DNA of 36,590 bases from Bacteroidota bacterium (GTDB lineage Bacteria; Bacteroidota; Ignavibacteria; Ignavibacteriales; Melioribacteraceae). Below are positions 16,242 through 25,093 of this stretch, piece by piece. Positions within the stretch are counted from its first letter, which is position 1. Each line of letters opens with the position of its first letter. The position numbers and the translations under genes were made by a program. The notes below the pieces were generated by a model that ran no database searches, was not told the DNA's origin, and saw only the letters and a program-made list of their open reading frames with translations. Where the stretch lies: positions 1 through 36,590 of the forward strand of contig JAJYXU010000142.1 in assembly GCA_021801605.1 (NCBI GenBank), written 5' to 3'.

Positions 16242-16952
16242 ATGATTAAAGGAATATATACCGCCGCAAGAAGTCTTGAATACAAAGTTAAAAATATTGA
16301 TGTAATTGCAAACAACCTTGCAAACTTGAGTACTACCGGGTATAAAAGAGAAATTCCGTTTTCCGAAGTAATAAACCAGATGGGCGATGTCCAGGTTAAA
16401 AAACTTACAAGTCAGCGGCAGGGAGATGTTCTTCAAACCGCTAACCCTTTAGATTTGGCAATTTCCGGTAAAGGATTTTTTGCTGTAAAAAATGACGACG
16501 GTGAAATAGAACTTACTCGTAATGGAAGATTTAAAATTTCTGATGAAGGATTTTTAGTTAACGGCAGCGATAAAAAAGTTCTCGGTAAAAACGGACCTAT
16601 CTCTATGGAAGATACAATGCAAAATAAAGATTCGGTAATTCTTATTACCAAAGCAGGAGAAATTAAGATAGGCGACAAAACCGTTGATACGTTATTAATT
16701 ATGAACGTTGCAGATCCAACTCAATTAGCAAGATCAAACGAATCCAACTTTATAGCGGATGGACAGCAATGCTTTGCAGCTCCAGAAAATGACTACGGTA
16801 TCTCTCAAGGATATCTTGAAGGAGCCAACACAAATGCTATTGAAGAAATGGAAGCGATGATTCAGCTTAACAAAGAATATGAATCAGCTCAAAAAATTAT
16901 TGCCGCTCTCGATCAATCTCTGGGGCAGGCAAACGAAATTGGAAAAGTATAA
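16242..16952 (+). CDS. flgF: Flagellar proximal/distal rod protein FlgF
   Basis: 236 residues. The rod-family N-terminus GIYTAARSLEYKVKNIDVIANNLANLSTTGYKRE is recognisable, as are a central beta domain (LAISGKGFFAVKNDDG) and the C-terminal helix ANTNAIEEMEAMIQLNKEYE. A strong ribosome binding site (AGAGGATGAA) precedes the ATG. It is shorter than FlgG and lies directly upstream of it, the usual FlgF position. FlgF is the proximal rod subunit between FlgB/FlgC and FlgG. Confidence 0.92.
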   Translation: MIKGIYTAARSLEYKVKNIDVIANNLANLSTTGYKREIPFSEVINQMGDVQVKKLTSQRQGDVLQTANPLDLAISGKGFFAVKNDDGEIELTRNGRFKISDEGFLVNGSDKKVLGKNGPISMEDTMQNKDSVILITKAGEIKIGDKTVDTLLIMNVADPTQLARSNESNFIADGQQCFAAPENDYGISQGYLEGANTNAIEEMEAMIQLNKEYESAQKIIAALDQSLGQANEIGKV

Positions 16953-16964
16953 AAGGAGAAGATT

Positions 16965-17765
16965 ATGTCGGAACGTGCATTAAGAACAGCTGCTACCGGT
17001 ATGTATGCTCAGCAAATTAATATCGAAGTTATCTCCAACAATATTGCTAACATTAACACCACCGGGTTTAAAAAGAATAAAGCCGAATTTCAAGACTTGA
17101 TGTATCAAGAAGTTAGTATTAATCCTCTCACTTCATCAACACCCGGTACAGAAGACACAACCACTTCTAAGATTCAAGTTGGTAATGGTGTTAAACCGGC
17201 ATCTTCACAAAAAATTTTCAAGCAAGGCGATATTACACCAACTAACAATCAATTTGATCTTGCAATTCAAGGTGAAGGATTTTTTCAGGTACAAAAGAGC
17301 GACGGAACATTTGCTTATACGCGCGATGGTTCTTTTAAAGTAAATGCCGAAGGGAAAATTGTTACTACCAGCGGATATACTTTAGAACCCGGATTCACCC
17401 TGAACTCAGACATTACAAGTGTTGCTATTGGAAAAGACGGAACTGTGGAAGCGCATCTGATTGGCGGCGGTTCAACAGTTTTGGGTAATATTGAAGTTGC
17501 GCGCTTTATGAACAACGGCGGTCTTATTGCACTTGGCGATAATCTTTATGCGGAAACTCAAGCATCGGGACAGCCAGTGCTTGGAACTCCCGGCAATCAA
17601 GGATTTGGTGAAGTGAACCAGGGTTTTCTTGAAGCATCCAACGTTGATATTGTTGAAGAAATGATCTCAATGATTGCAGCACAGCGCGCGTATGAAATTA
17701 ATTCTAAAACCGTTAAAACTGTGGAAGATATGATGACAATGGCAAATAATCTTAAGAGAGGCTAA
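16965..17765 (+). CDS. flgG: Flagellar distal rod protein FlgG
   Basis: 266 residues, typical for FlgG. It has RALRTAATGMYAQQINIEVISNNIANINTTGFKK, the FlgG-specific EFQDLMYQ segment, FDLAIQGEGFFQV, and C-terminal EASNVDIVEEMISMIAAQRAYEINSKTV. FlgG builds the distal rod that passes through the P- and L-rings, whose genes follow. An AAAGGAGAAG ribosome binding site precedes the start. Confidence 0.97.
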   Translation: MSERALRTAATGMYAQQINIEVISNNIANINTTGFKKNKAEFQDLMYQEVSINPLTSSTPGTEDTTTSKIQVGNGVKPASSQKIFKQGDITPTNNQFDLAIQGEGFFQVQKSDGTFAYTRDGSFKVNAEGKIVTTSGYTLEPGFTLNSDITSVAIGKDGTVEAHLIGGGSTVLGNIEVARFMNNGGLIALGDNLYAETQASGQPVLGTPGNQGFGEVNQGFLEASNVDIVEEMISMIAAQRAYEINSKTVKTVEDMMTMANNLKRG

Positions 17766-17770
17766 TTAAT

Positions 17771-18421
17771 ATGTTCGGCTTAATTTCAATAATGATCGGA
17801 TTGATCTTTGGACAAGGGCAAAATTTTAACGCTCAACTTAAAAAATACTTAGATGAAAAATTGAATTCGTATGCAAAGTACGAGTATCAAATTATTCAAG
17901 CACCAAAAAATTATTTCCGTATTGAAATAAGCGAGGATAGAAAATCGCGTTTGGATAAAAACTATTTCTATTTACCTGTAAAGATTTACGATCACAGGAA
18001 TCTGGTAAGTGTATCGCTTCTTACTATACGTGTAAAACTTTATAAAAATGTTTTTTCCGCTTCCAGGGAGATACGACGGAATGAAAATCTTTTGCCAAAT
18101 ATGCTTAAAGTAAAAATGGCAGATGTTTCTTTGTACGGAGATAATGTAATTAATGTAACAGAGGATCTTTCTAATTATAGAAGCAGAGTTTTAATAAAAA
18201 CCGGATCAATACTTTCCGAAAATATGATTGAACAGATTCCGGTTGTTAACCGGGGCAATAAAATAATTCTTCACACTGGCGGTCTTGGTGTTGATGTTTC
18301 GATTGATGTGATTGCGCGGCAGGACGGCTGTCTTGGAGATGTAATAAGTGTTTACTCAAATGGAAACAAATTATACAAGGGTAAAATAGTAGATAAAAGC
18401 AATTTAACTTTGGTAGAATAA
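17771..18421 (+). CDS. flgA: Flagellar P-ring assembly chaperone FlgA
   Basis: 216 residues. The N-terminus (MFGLISIMIGLIFGQGQ) is a short hydrophobic export signal. The rest has the FlgA/SAF arrangement: a weakly conserved N-domain, then REIRRNENLLPNMLKVKMAD, VLIKTGSILSENMIEQIPVV and a C-terminal GCLGDVISVYSNGNKLYKGKI. FlgA is a periplasmic chaperone for FlgI. It sits five bases after flgG and one base before flgH. Confidence 0.9.
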   Translation: MFGLISIMIGLIFGQGQNFNAQLKKYLDEKLNSYAKYEYQIIQAPKNYFRIEISEDRKSRLDKNYFYLPVKIYDHRNLVSVSLLTIRVKLYKNVFSASREIRRNENLLPNMLKVKMADVSLYGDNVINVTEDLSNYRSRVLIKTGSILSENMIEQIPVVNRGNKIILHTGGLGVDVSIDVIARQDGCLGDVISVYSNGNKLYKGKIVDKSNLTLVE

Positions 18422-18422
18422 C

Positions 18423-18998
18423 ATGAAACGACTAATAACAATTTCTTTACTTACTGTTCTTGCGGCAACAATACAAGCTCAGGATTTGCGTCAAAATGCT
18501 TACTCGTCTCTTTTTTCGGATCAGAAAGCAAACAGGCAGGGAGATGCAATAACTATTATTGTTCTGGAATCTACTCAGGCTTCTAATAATTCCGAAACGA
18601 ATGCAGGCAGAAAGAGCGATGTTGGATTTGGTCTTTCCGGCGGACTTGGTAAAACCGCTTTGCCGAATGTGGATTTGAAAGTGGCATCCAATAATGATTT
18701 CAGCGGACAAGGGTCCACTCAAACAACCGGCAACATACGCACAAAAATAAGTGCAACTGTTGATACAGTGCTTGCCAACGGCAATCTTGTAATTCACGGC
18801 AGTAAAAAAATTACAATTAACGGTGAAGAGCAGACAATCCTAATAAAAGGTATTGTACGTCCTTCCGATATTTCGCCGGACAATGCAGTCCTATCGTACA
18901 ATATTTCCAACGCAGAGTTGTCATTTGAAGGTAACGGTATAATTAATAATGCACAAAAGCCGGGCTTATTAACAAAATTATTCCATTGGTTGTTTTAG
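18423..18998 (+). CDS. flgH: Flagellar L-ring protein FlgH (no lipobox)
   Basis: 191 residues. The L-ring family segment SLFSDQKANRQGDAITIIVLESTQASNNSE is clear, followed by a Gly-rich loop and the C-terminal VRPSDISPDNAVLSYNISNAEL motif. FlgH forms the outer-membrane bushing. Unusually, the signal sequence (MKRLITISLLTVLAATIQAQ) ends in a signal-peptidase-I-like AQA/Q site, and the whole protein contains no cysteine. It therefore cannot be a conventional lipoprotein as in enterobacteria. Confidence 0.93.
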   Translation: MKRLITISLLTVLAATIQAQDLRQNAYSSLFSDQKANRQGDAITIIVLESTQASNNSETNAGRKSDVGFGLSGGLGKTALPNVDLKVASNNDFSGQGSTQTTGNIRTKISATVDTVLANGNLVIHGSKKITINGEEQTILIKGIVRPSDISPDNAVLSYNISNAELSFEGNGIINNAQKPGLLTKLFHWLF

Positions 18999-19005
18999 GG
19001 TCAAA

Positions 19006-20103
19006 ATGAAAGCAAAACTTTTTTTATTGCTCATAATTCTTTCTTTCGCCGGCAATTCAATTTTTTCGCAGCGAATTAAAGATGTTGCATACATGTCCGG
19101 AAAAAATTCCGAGCAGATAATTGGCTACGGACTAGTAGTTGGACTTGCCGGTACCGGCGATAGTTACCGTTCATCTTTTACCATACAATCTGTTACAAGT
19201 ATGCTCAAAAGATTTGGAATTACCGTTCCTCAGACGGATCTCAAAACAAAAAATGTTGCAGCTGTAATTGTAACCGCAACTCTAAGTTCAAATTTAAGAG
19301 CCGGTGCAGAGTTTGATGTAACGGTTTCATCGATGGGAGATGCAACAAGTCTTCAAGGCGGAACTCTTCTAATGACGCCGCTGTCTAGCATCGGCGGAAA
19401 AGTTTTTGGTTTCTCGCAAGGTGCAATTTCTGTCGGCGGATACGATATCAATACTTCAACCGGAAACAGAGTTTCAAAAAATCATACCCTGGCAGGAAGA
19501 GTACCGCGCGGTGGAACATTGAAAGAATCGATGGAAATTGCAGAGCAGCCCACGGGCGAAATTTCCGTTTTCTTGATTGATCCGGATATTACTACATCGG
19601 AGAATATTACAACAGCCATAAATAAAAAATTTGGGAGTGAAATTGCTAAAGCTGTTGATGCTGCCGAAGTTAAAATTTCTATCCCGCAAGATCGGCAAAA
19701 CAATCTTGTTGGATTCCTTTCCGAGTTGGAAAATATTCCGGTTCAAGTTGATGAAATTGCAAAAGTTGTATTAAATGAAAGAACCGGTACTGTTGTTTCC
19801 GGTCAGAATGTAAAAATTCAGCCTGTAACCATTACTCACGGAAGTCTGAATATTACAATTCGTAATTATCCTATTGTATCTCAGCCGGGCGCTTTCTCTC
19901 AGGGAAAGACAGCCGTTGTAAATAATTTAATTCCGTATGCAACTCAAGATTCAACAAACACCGTTGCTATACAAGGTGCAAGCAACGTACAGGAAGTAGC
20001 CGCAGCGTTAAATTCTCTAAAAGTTTCTCCGCGCGATATTATTTCCATCTTTCAAGCACTTAAAGAAGCAGGCGCCCTGATGGCAGAATTAATCATAATG
20101 TAA
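19006..20103 (+). CDS. flgI: Flagellar P-ring protein FlgI
   Basis: 365 residues with a signal peptide (to about residue 21, IFSQ/RIKD). Family hallmarks are RIKDVAYMSGKNSEQIIGYGLVVGLAGTGD, KNVAAVIVTATL, FDVTVSSMGDATSLQGGTLLMTPL and the C-terminal VQEVAAALNSLKVSPRDIISIFQALKEAGAL. FlgI forms the periplasmic P-ring around the FlgG rod. Its stop is immediately followed by the flgJ ATG. Confidence 0.97.
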   Translation: MKAKLFLLLIILSFAGNSIFSQRIKDVAYMSGKNSEQIIGYGLVVGLAGTGDSYRSSFTIQSVTSMLKRFGITVPQTDLKTKNVAAVIVTATLSSNLRAGAEFDVTVSSMGDATSLQGGTLLMTPLSSIGGKVFGFSQGAISVGGYDINTSTGNRVSKNHTLAGRVPRGGTLKESMEIAEQPTGEISVFLIDPDITTSENITTAINKKFGSEIAKAVDAAEVKISIPQDRQNNLVGFLSELENIPVQVDEIAKVVLNERTGTVVSGQNVKIQPVTITHGSLNITIRNYPIVSQPGAFSQGKTAVVNNLIPYATQDSTNTVAIQGASNVQEVAAALNSLKVSPRDIISIFQALKEAGALMAELIIM

Positions 20104-20922
20104 ATGGAAAAACTCACACTCAAAATAGATAACCCGCAGAAGCACATTTCACAACCGATGGAAGTGAAATCGCGCTATGATGAAACGGGAAAAGTAAAAA
20201 TTGCATCTGCAACAAAGCAATTTGAAAGTATGCTTACTCAAATGATGCTTAAGAGTATGAACAAAACAACGGGCGGAATGCTGGGCGAAGAAGGTTATGG
20301 TAACGATATGTTCGATACCGTTTTTGAACAAGAGATCGCTTCTTACATGGGAGAAACAAAAAGTCTTGGACTTGCCGAGATGCTCTACAAAAAAATTACC
20401 GGCGAAGAGATGAAACCCGAAATGCGCGTCAAAATCAACAATAAAGTTGATCCTGTAAAAATAAAAAACAACAAAACCGCAATTGATTCAACAAATGTTC
20501 ATCCCAGCAATGAATCTTTGAATAGGATTCAAAAGTTAGACCAGCATATTGACGAGGCGGCTAAGTCGTTTGGTGTAGATAAAAATATTATCAAATCTAT
20601 TATAATGACCGAAAGCGCGGGCAATCAAAAGGCAGTATCCGGCGCTAAAGCTAAAGGATTGATGCAATTAATGGATTCAACAGCAGTTGATATGGGAATT
20701 CAGAATGTCTTTAATGCAAGAGAAAATATTCTTGGGGGCACTAAATATTTTGCCAAAATGCTTCGACAATATAGTGGTGATGTGAAGCTTGCTCTCGCGG
20801 CATATAATGCTGGACCGCAGAATGTGGAAAAATATAATGGCGTTCCTCCTTTTGAAGAAACAAAAAATTACATAAATAAAGTGTTAAGCTATTTCAATCA
20901 TTTTAGTGAGAGTAAATTATGA
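20104..20922 (+). CDS. flgJ: FlgJ: rod-binding domain fused to an SLT lytic transglycosylase
   Basis: 272 residues in two parts. Residues about 30-100 are the FlgJ rod-capping domain (ATKQFESMLTQMMLKSMNKT, then GYGNDMFDTVFEQEIASYMG). A Lys/Asn linker leads to an SLT-type lytic transglycosylase domain (about 148-265). It has catalytic Glu170 in MTESAGNQ, then GAKAKGLMQLM, AYNAGPQNVEKY and a final ETKNYINKVLSYF. Enterobacterial FlgJ instead carries an unrelated glucosaminidase (GH73). The role is rod assembly plus local peptidoglycan opening. Confidence 0.93.
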   Translation: MEKLTLKIDNPQKHISQPMEVKSRYDETGKVKIASATKQFESMLTQMMLKSMNKTTGGMLGEEGYGNDMFDTVFEQEIASYMGETKSLGLAEMLYKKITGEEMKPEMRVKINNKVDPVKIKNNKTAIDSTNVHPSNESLNRIQKLDQHIDEAAKSFGVDKNIIKSIIMTESAGNQKAVSGAKAKGLMQLMDSTAVDMGIQNVFNARENILGGTKYFAKMLRQYSGDVKLALAAYNAGPQNVEKYNGVPPFEETKNYINKVLSYFNHFSESKL

Positions 20923-21371
20923 ACGCACAGCTTTTAGTTAATTCGTTAAGTCAGCAGGATAATAATCTTGATGATTTGATCGAAGTGCTTGAAGAAGAAA
21001 AATTCGCAATTGTTCAGAACGATTACAACGCACTTGAACAAGTTATTCTTAAAGAACAAAAAGTATTGAAAAATGTTGAGCGTGAAGAATCCAACCGTAT
21101 TAAGATTATTAAGGAGATTGCCGGCTTATACTCGTTGGAACTTTCATCTCCTTCGGTTGATAATCTTCTTGAACAGGGTAAAAGTTATTTCGGAAATGAA
21201 ATGAATGAATTGAAAAAACTTCGGAAATCAATTAAAGCTAAACTTGATAAAATCTCCCGGGCTAATTCACACTTGAAAAATGTTATTGAGTTTTCACGGA
21301 ACATGATTAAAGAAACGGTTATGATGCTTGTCGGTCCAAACAAGCACAAACTAGTTAACAAGAGAGTATAA
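20919..21371 (+). CDS. flgN: FlgN-type export chaperone for FlgK/FlgL
   Basis: 150 residues, almost entirely helical and charged (LDDLIEVLEEEKFAIVQNDYNALEQVILKEQKVLKNVEREES...), as in the FlgN family. It overlaps flgJ by four bases and lies directly upstream of flgK and flgL, the substrates of FlgN. The family is weakly conserved, so size, composition and position carry the call. No FlgM gene accompanies it. Confidence 0.87.
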   Translation: MNAQLLVNSLSQQDNNLDDLIEVLEEEKFAIVQNDYNALEQVILKEQKVLKNVEREESNRIKIIKEIAGLYSLELSSPSVDNLLEQGKSYFGNEMNELKKLRKSIKAKLDKISRANSHLKNVIEFSRNMIKETVMMLVGPNKHKLVNKRV

Positions 21372-21373
21372 AA

Positions 21374-22768
21374 ATGAGTATAGGAAATGTATTCGATGTT
21401 GCCGTGCGCGCCATGTCTACATATCAGCAGGCAATAGATGTTACTTCAAATAATATTTCAAATGCAAGTAACCCCGATTATGCGCGCCAAAAAATCCAGT
21501 TTGCAACAGTAACCGCAGAAAATGGACGTGGCGCAGGAGTAACTGTTTCCGATGTCCAACGAATTAAAGATGATTTATTGGGAGTTCAGATTAGGAATTA
21601 TCAATCAAAATCCTCCGATGCCAATAAACGTTCGCAGGTACTTAGCCAGATTGAAAGCATCGTTTCGGAACCATCGGATAATGGTCTTTCAAATTATATG
21701 ACCCAATTTTTTAATTCCTGGGATCAACTATCGGCTCAGCCGAACTCAACTCCGCTTCGATTGAATGTAATACAGAAAGCTCAAAGTGTAAGCGACCGAT
21801 TCACACAAATTTTAAATGGACTGAATGATATTCAAACAACTCTGCAAACAGAAGCTCTAAACGATGTTGCTACTATTAACTCATATTTAAAAGATATCAA
21901 CGGTATAAATCAAAGAGTTTCCGAATCGGAAATGCGCGGTATTAAAGCGAACGAATTAAAAGATCAACGAGACGCCCTGATTGGTAAACTAAGCCAAATG
22001 GTTAATGTCACTGTTCAAAACAATCCTAATGGTTCGGTAAATGTAAATGTCGGCGGTTTATATGGCGCAGATCTTAATACGTATAATCAATTTGAAATGA
22101 AGATTGTTAATGGACAAATGCGGTTGGTTTCACAAAACGATTCAGCTTCTATAGCAATGCTTAACAGCGGCGAGTTATATGCTGTTTCTGATCTCTACTC
22201 AAATAAAATTTCTCAATATAAAGCCGGTATTGAAAACCTGGAGACCGTTTTTGTAAACAAAATAAACGAACAGCATATGAGTGGGAATACTCTTGTGCAA
22301 GGGGGAAGTTCTAAAACTAACGTTCCGTTTTTTGGAGAATTAGATCTTTCTGGAAATGTGATTAACTCAATTTTGAACGGGCAGCTGAAAATTAATCCCG
22401 ATATATTAAATAACCCGGCAAATATAGCCGCTTCCGATGCCGCTAATAATGATGGAAATGGAAGTAATGCAATTAAAATGGCACGTCTGCTTGATTCAAA
22501 GTTGTTAGAATTGAACGACCAGACTTTATTGGACAACTATTCAACTATTCTAAATAATATTGGATTAGATAAAGTTTCGAACGATAATACTATACAATCA
22601 AGTGAGGCAATACTTTTAAAATTAGGCAACCAGGAAACTTCTACTTCGGGAGTTTCGCTTGATGAAGAGATGGCTAACGTTCTTAAATTCCAGCGTTCAT
22701 ACGATGCAGCCTCTAAAATGGTTAAAATAGCAGATGAAATGATTCAAACAATTTTACAAATGGTGTAA
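21374..22768 (+). CDS. flgK: Hook-filament junction protein FlgK
   Basis: 464 residues, somewhat short for FlgK (about 550 in Escherichia coli), with the variable outer domain reduced. The N-terminus FDVAVRAMSTYQQAIDVTSNNISNASNPDYARQK and the C-terminus SGVSLDEEMANVLKFQRSYDAASKMVKIADEMIQTIL are the conserved D0/D1 helices. It is the first junction protein between hook and filament. The order flgN-flgK-flgL is standard. Confidence 0.96.
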   Translation: MSIGNVFDVAVRAMSTYQQAIDVTSNNISNASNPDYARQKIQFATVTAENGRGAGVTVSDVQRIKDDLLGVQIRNYQSKSSDANKRSQVLSQIESIVSEPSDNGLSNYMTQFFNSWDQLSAQPNSTPLRLNVIQKAQSVSDRFTQILNGLNDIQTTLQTEALNDVATINSYLKDINGINQRVSESEMRGIKANELKDQRDALIGKLSQMVNVTVQNNPNGSVNVNVGGLYGADLNTYNQFEMKIVNGQMRLVSQNDSASIAMLNSGELYAVSDLYSNKISQYKAGIENLETVFVNKINEQHMSGNTLVQGGSSKTNVPFFGELDLSGNVINSILNGQLKINPDILNNPANIAASDAANNDGNGSNAIKMARLLDSKLLELNDQTLLDNYSTILNNIGLDKVSNDNTIQSSEAILLKLGNQETSTSGVSLDEEMANVLKFQRSYDAASKMVKIADEMIQTILQMV

Positions 22769-22770
22769 CT

Positions 22771-23649
22771 ATGAGAGTAACAGAAGGCTCAATAACTGCA
22801 ACTTACTTATATAATCAGCAGCAGGTTCTCAAGCGTAAGACTCAAATTCAAACTGAACTTGCAACTAATAGTAAGATTCAAACGCTATCGGATGATGTTA
22901 CAGGTTCTCTTGAGAGCATAAAAATAAATTCTCAAATAAAGAAAACCGATACTTATGCGCAGAATGGAGTGAATGCAAAACAGTTTATGAATTCATCATT
23001 GCAATTGCTTGATAATATGACTGTGGAAATTCAAAAAATATTGACAACATCCATCAATTCCGAAAATCCGTTTAATGTTCAAAATTATGGAACGATGGCA
23101 CAATCAATTAAGGATTCATTAAACGCGATTGTGCAGAATATGACGGCAAAGCAAAATGATATGCCTCTTTTTGGCGGAACTAATTTTAAAGATGTTCCTG
23201 TCACAATTGATGTCAATGGTAAAGCTGTCCTTTCGGTTGGAGATTTTTCCGGCGAAATGAAAGCTCAAATTTCTCAGGATGTAAAACAGACATTCAACAT
23301 ACCCGGTTCAAAAATTTTGAATACCGGTTTATTTGAATCTATTAACAGTATAATCGATTCTTTAAGTGGGGGAACTCCTCCTACGACCGCACAGCAAACA
23401 GATCTGGAAAACGCTCTTCATGCAATATTAAATATACAATCGCTCGGCGGGCAGTCTATTAATCGAATGGATGATATAAATCAAATGTTAACAAATCAAA
23501 AATCGAATTTGCAGGAGATGCTGAGTAACAAACAGGGAATTGACGTAGCGGCACTTTCCGTAGAATTGCAGAACAAAGATTACTTATTACAGATAACAAA
23601 TAAACTTTTAGCAAACAATTATCCAAAATCTCTTTTTGATTATATATGA
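22771..23649 (+). CDS. flgL: Hook-filament junction protein FlgL
   Basis: 292 residues. The N-terminus RVTEGSITATYLYNQQQVLKRKTQIQTELATNSKIQTLSDD is FlgL-like. The PLFGGTNF segment at about 130-137 is a FlgL hallmark, and the C-terminus is a flagellin-like helix. It starts two bases after flgK and overlaps motA by four bases. Flagellin itself is not present in the window. Confidence 0.93.
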   Translation: MRVTEGSITATYLYNQQQVLKRKTQIQTELATNSKIQTLSDDVTGSLESIKINSQIKKTDTYAQNGVNAKQFMNSSLQLLDNMTVEIQKILTTSINSENPFNVQNYGTMAQSIKDSLNAIVQNMTAKQNDMPLFGGTNFKDVPVTIDVNGKAVLSVGDFSGEMKAQISQDVKQTFNIPGSKILNTGLFESINSIIDSLSGGTPPTTAQQTDLENALHAILNIQSLGGQSINRMDDINQMLTNQKSNLQEMLSNKQGIDVAALSVELQNKDYLLQITNKLLANNYPKSLFDYI

Positions 23650-24425
23650 TAAATAAAACCGGAACATTGATTGGACTTCTTGTTGGTTTGTTCTCCATTT
23701 TCGGAGCGTTTTTTTTAGAAGGCGGGTCCTTTAAAGCGCTGTTTCTATTTTCATCTTTATTGATAGTTTTTGGCGGAACATTTTCGGCAATCATCATTGG
23801 TTTTGGATTGGATAAATTTAAGAACATCACTACGCTCATTCGTCTTGCTTACTTTCCCAGAGAGTTTGATATAAACAGAGTGATTGACACTTTTGTAGAA
23901 CTTTCGATAAAAGCACGAAAGGAAGGATTGCTTTCCATTGAAAAAGATTTGAACAAGTTCGGTTACGTCTTTCCAAAAAAAATGACAAAGTTTGTGCTTG
24001 ATGGTACAGATGCAGATTCGCTTCAGAACCTTGCCCATCTTGAATTAAGAACTATGCAGGAACGGCACTATTCAAACATTTTCATATTTACAAAAATGGG
24101 CGGCTACGCACCAACAATGGGCATTATAGGAACTGTAATGGGTTTGATTATGACCCTTGCTAATGCCGGCGCAGATCCGAATTCGTTAATTAAAAATATA
24201 GCAACTGCATTTATTGCAACGCTGTGGGGAATCTTCAGCGCAAACATTTTATGGCTTCCGGTAGGAGATAGATTAAAAAGATGTCATTCAGAGGAGAAAA
24301 ATATGATGGAGATTTCTTTGGAGGGAGTGTTAACACTTCAGAGCGGAGAGATTCCTTCGATAATGAAGGCAAGACTAATAGGAATGCTTCCGCAAAGAGA
24401 ACAATTAAACAAAATGAGTTCTTAG
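23646..24425 (+). CDS. motA: Stator protein MotA, PomA-like class
   Basis: 259 residues with four transmembrane helices. Landmarks are RKEGLLSIEKDL (cytoplasmic loop charges), KMGGYAPTMGIIGTVMGLI (helix 3, conserved Pro) and a C-terminal EISLEGVLTLQSGEIPSIMKARL. It resembles PomA and Bacillus MotA more than the Escherichia coli type. It starts within the flgL stop. Its last 145 bases also encode the proposed N-terminus of MotB in another frame. An internal in-frame ATG at 24303 has a strong AGAGGAG upstream, which may be coincidental. Confidence 0.93.
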   Translation: MINKTGTLIGLLVGLFSIFGAFFLEGGSFKALFLFSSLLIVFGGTFSAIIIGFGLDKFKNITTLIRLAYFPREFDINRVIDTFVELSIKARKEGLLSIEKDLNKFGYVFPKKMTKFVLDGTDADSLQNLAHLELRTMQERHYSNIFIFTKMGGYAPTMGIIGTVMGLIMTLANAGADPNSLIKNIATAFIATLWGIFSANILWLPVGDRLKRCHSEEKNMMEISLEGVLTLQSGEIPSIMKARLIGMLPQREQLNKMSS

Positions 24426-25087
24426 ATTCCGAAGAAAATCCTTTTGCTGAAAGCGGCGATAAAGATCGGTATTTAATTACCTATTCCGATTTAATCACTT
24501 TGCTTTTAGGTTTGTTCATTATTCTTTACGCAATATCGAATATTGACAGTGGTAAGTATAAAAATGTTGTTGCTGCTATGGGTAGTTATTTTGGCACCAA
24601 CGCTGTTATTCCTAAAATGGCTGATTCCAAAATTTTGATTAAGCCAAAAGATAAATTGAGTGAAGAACTCAGTAAGTTGATTGTAGAAAATAATTACTCG
24701 AACTCAATTCAGTTGGAAGAAACTGAAAGAGGTATTACGATTCATATTCTGGATGATATTTTATTTCCGCCCGGAAAGGCGGATATAAATGAAGCTTCTA
24801 AATTAGTATTGAAAAAATTGGCTAAAGTTCTCGGCACCATTCCAAACGATATCAGAATAGAGGGGCACACAGATAATATACCGATATTTACTGAGCGCTA
24901 TCCATCAAACTGGCATCTTTCTGTGGATAGAGCGTTAAGCACGGCTTATTACTTAATAAAACAAGAAAATATTTCGCCGGATAAAGTTTCTATTGTTGGT
25001 TACTCGGAATATAGACCAATAGCGTCAAACAGCACTCCGGAATCTAGAGCAAAAAACAGAAGAGTAGATTTAGTAATTCTTAAGTGA
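24281..25087 (+). CDS. motB: Stator protein MotB, PomB/MotS-like class
   Basis: 268 residues if the ATG at 24281, inside motA, is used; it is the only canonical start before the membrane helix. That places the ion-binding Asp at residue 70 (TYSDLITLLLGLFIILYAIS), whereas family members usually have it near 24-36. AGGAG lies 13 bases upstream of the ATG. The C-terminal OmpA-like domain (about 145-268) binds peptidoglycan: IRIEGHTDNIPI, NWHLSVDRALSTAYYL, SRAKNRRVDLVI. A noncanonical ATT at 24407 would give the Asp a normal position (29); the sequence does not decide. Confidence 0.88.
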   Translation: MSFRGEKYDGDFFGGSVNTSERRDSFDNEGKTNRNASAKRTIKQNEFLDSEENPFAESGDKDRYLITYSDLITLLLGLFIILYAISNIDSGKYKNVVAAMGSYFGTNAVIPKMADSKILIKPKDKLSEELSKLIVENNYSNSIQLEETERGITIHILDDILFPPGKADINEASKLVLKKLAKVLGTIPNDIRIEGHTDNIPIFTERYPSNWHLSVDRALSTAYYLIKQENISPDKVSIVGYSEYRPIASNSTPESRAKNRRVDLVILK

Positions 25088-25093
25088 GTAAAT

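Noticed and set aside
22477-22497. TGGCACG inside flgK resembling a sigma-54 -24 element
   Set aside because: The -12 block is out of register (no GC ten bases after GG), and it is inside a coding region.
24303-24425. Internal start in motA (ATG with AGAGGAG upstream) that would make a 40-residue C-terminal fragment
   Set aside because: The region is ordinary MotA C-terminus in frame; nothing else supports a separate product, so it is only mentioned under motA.
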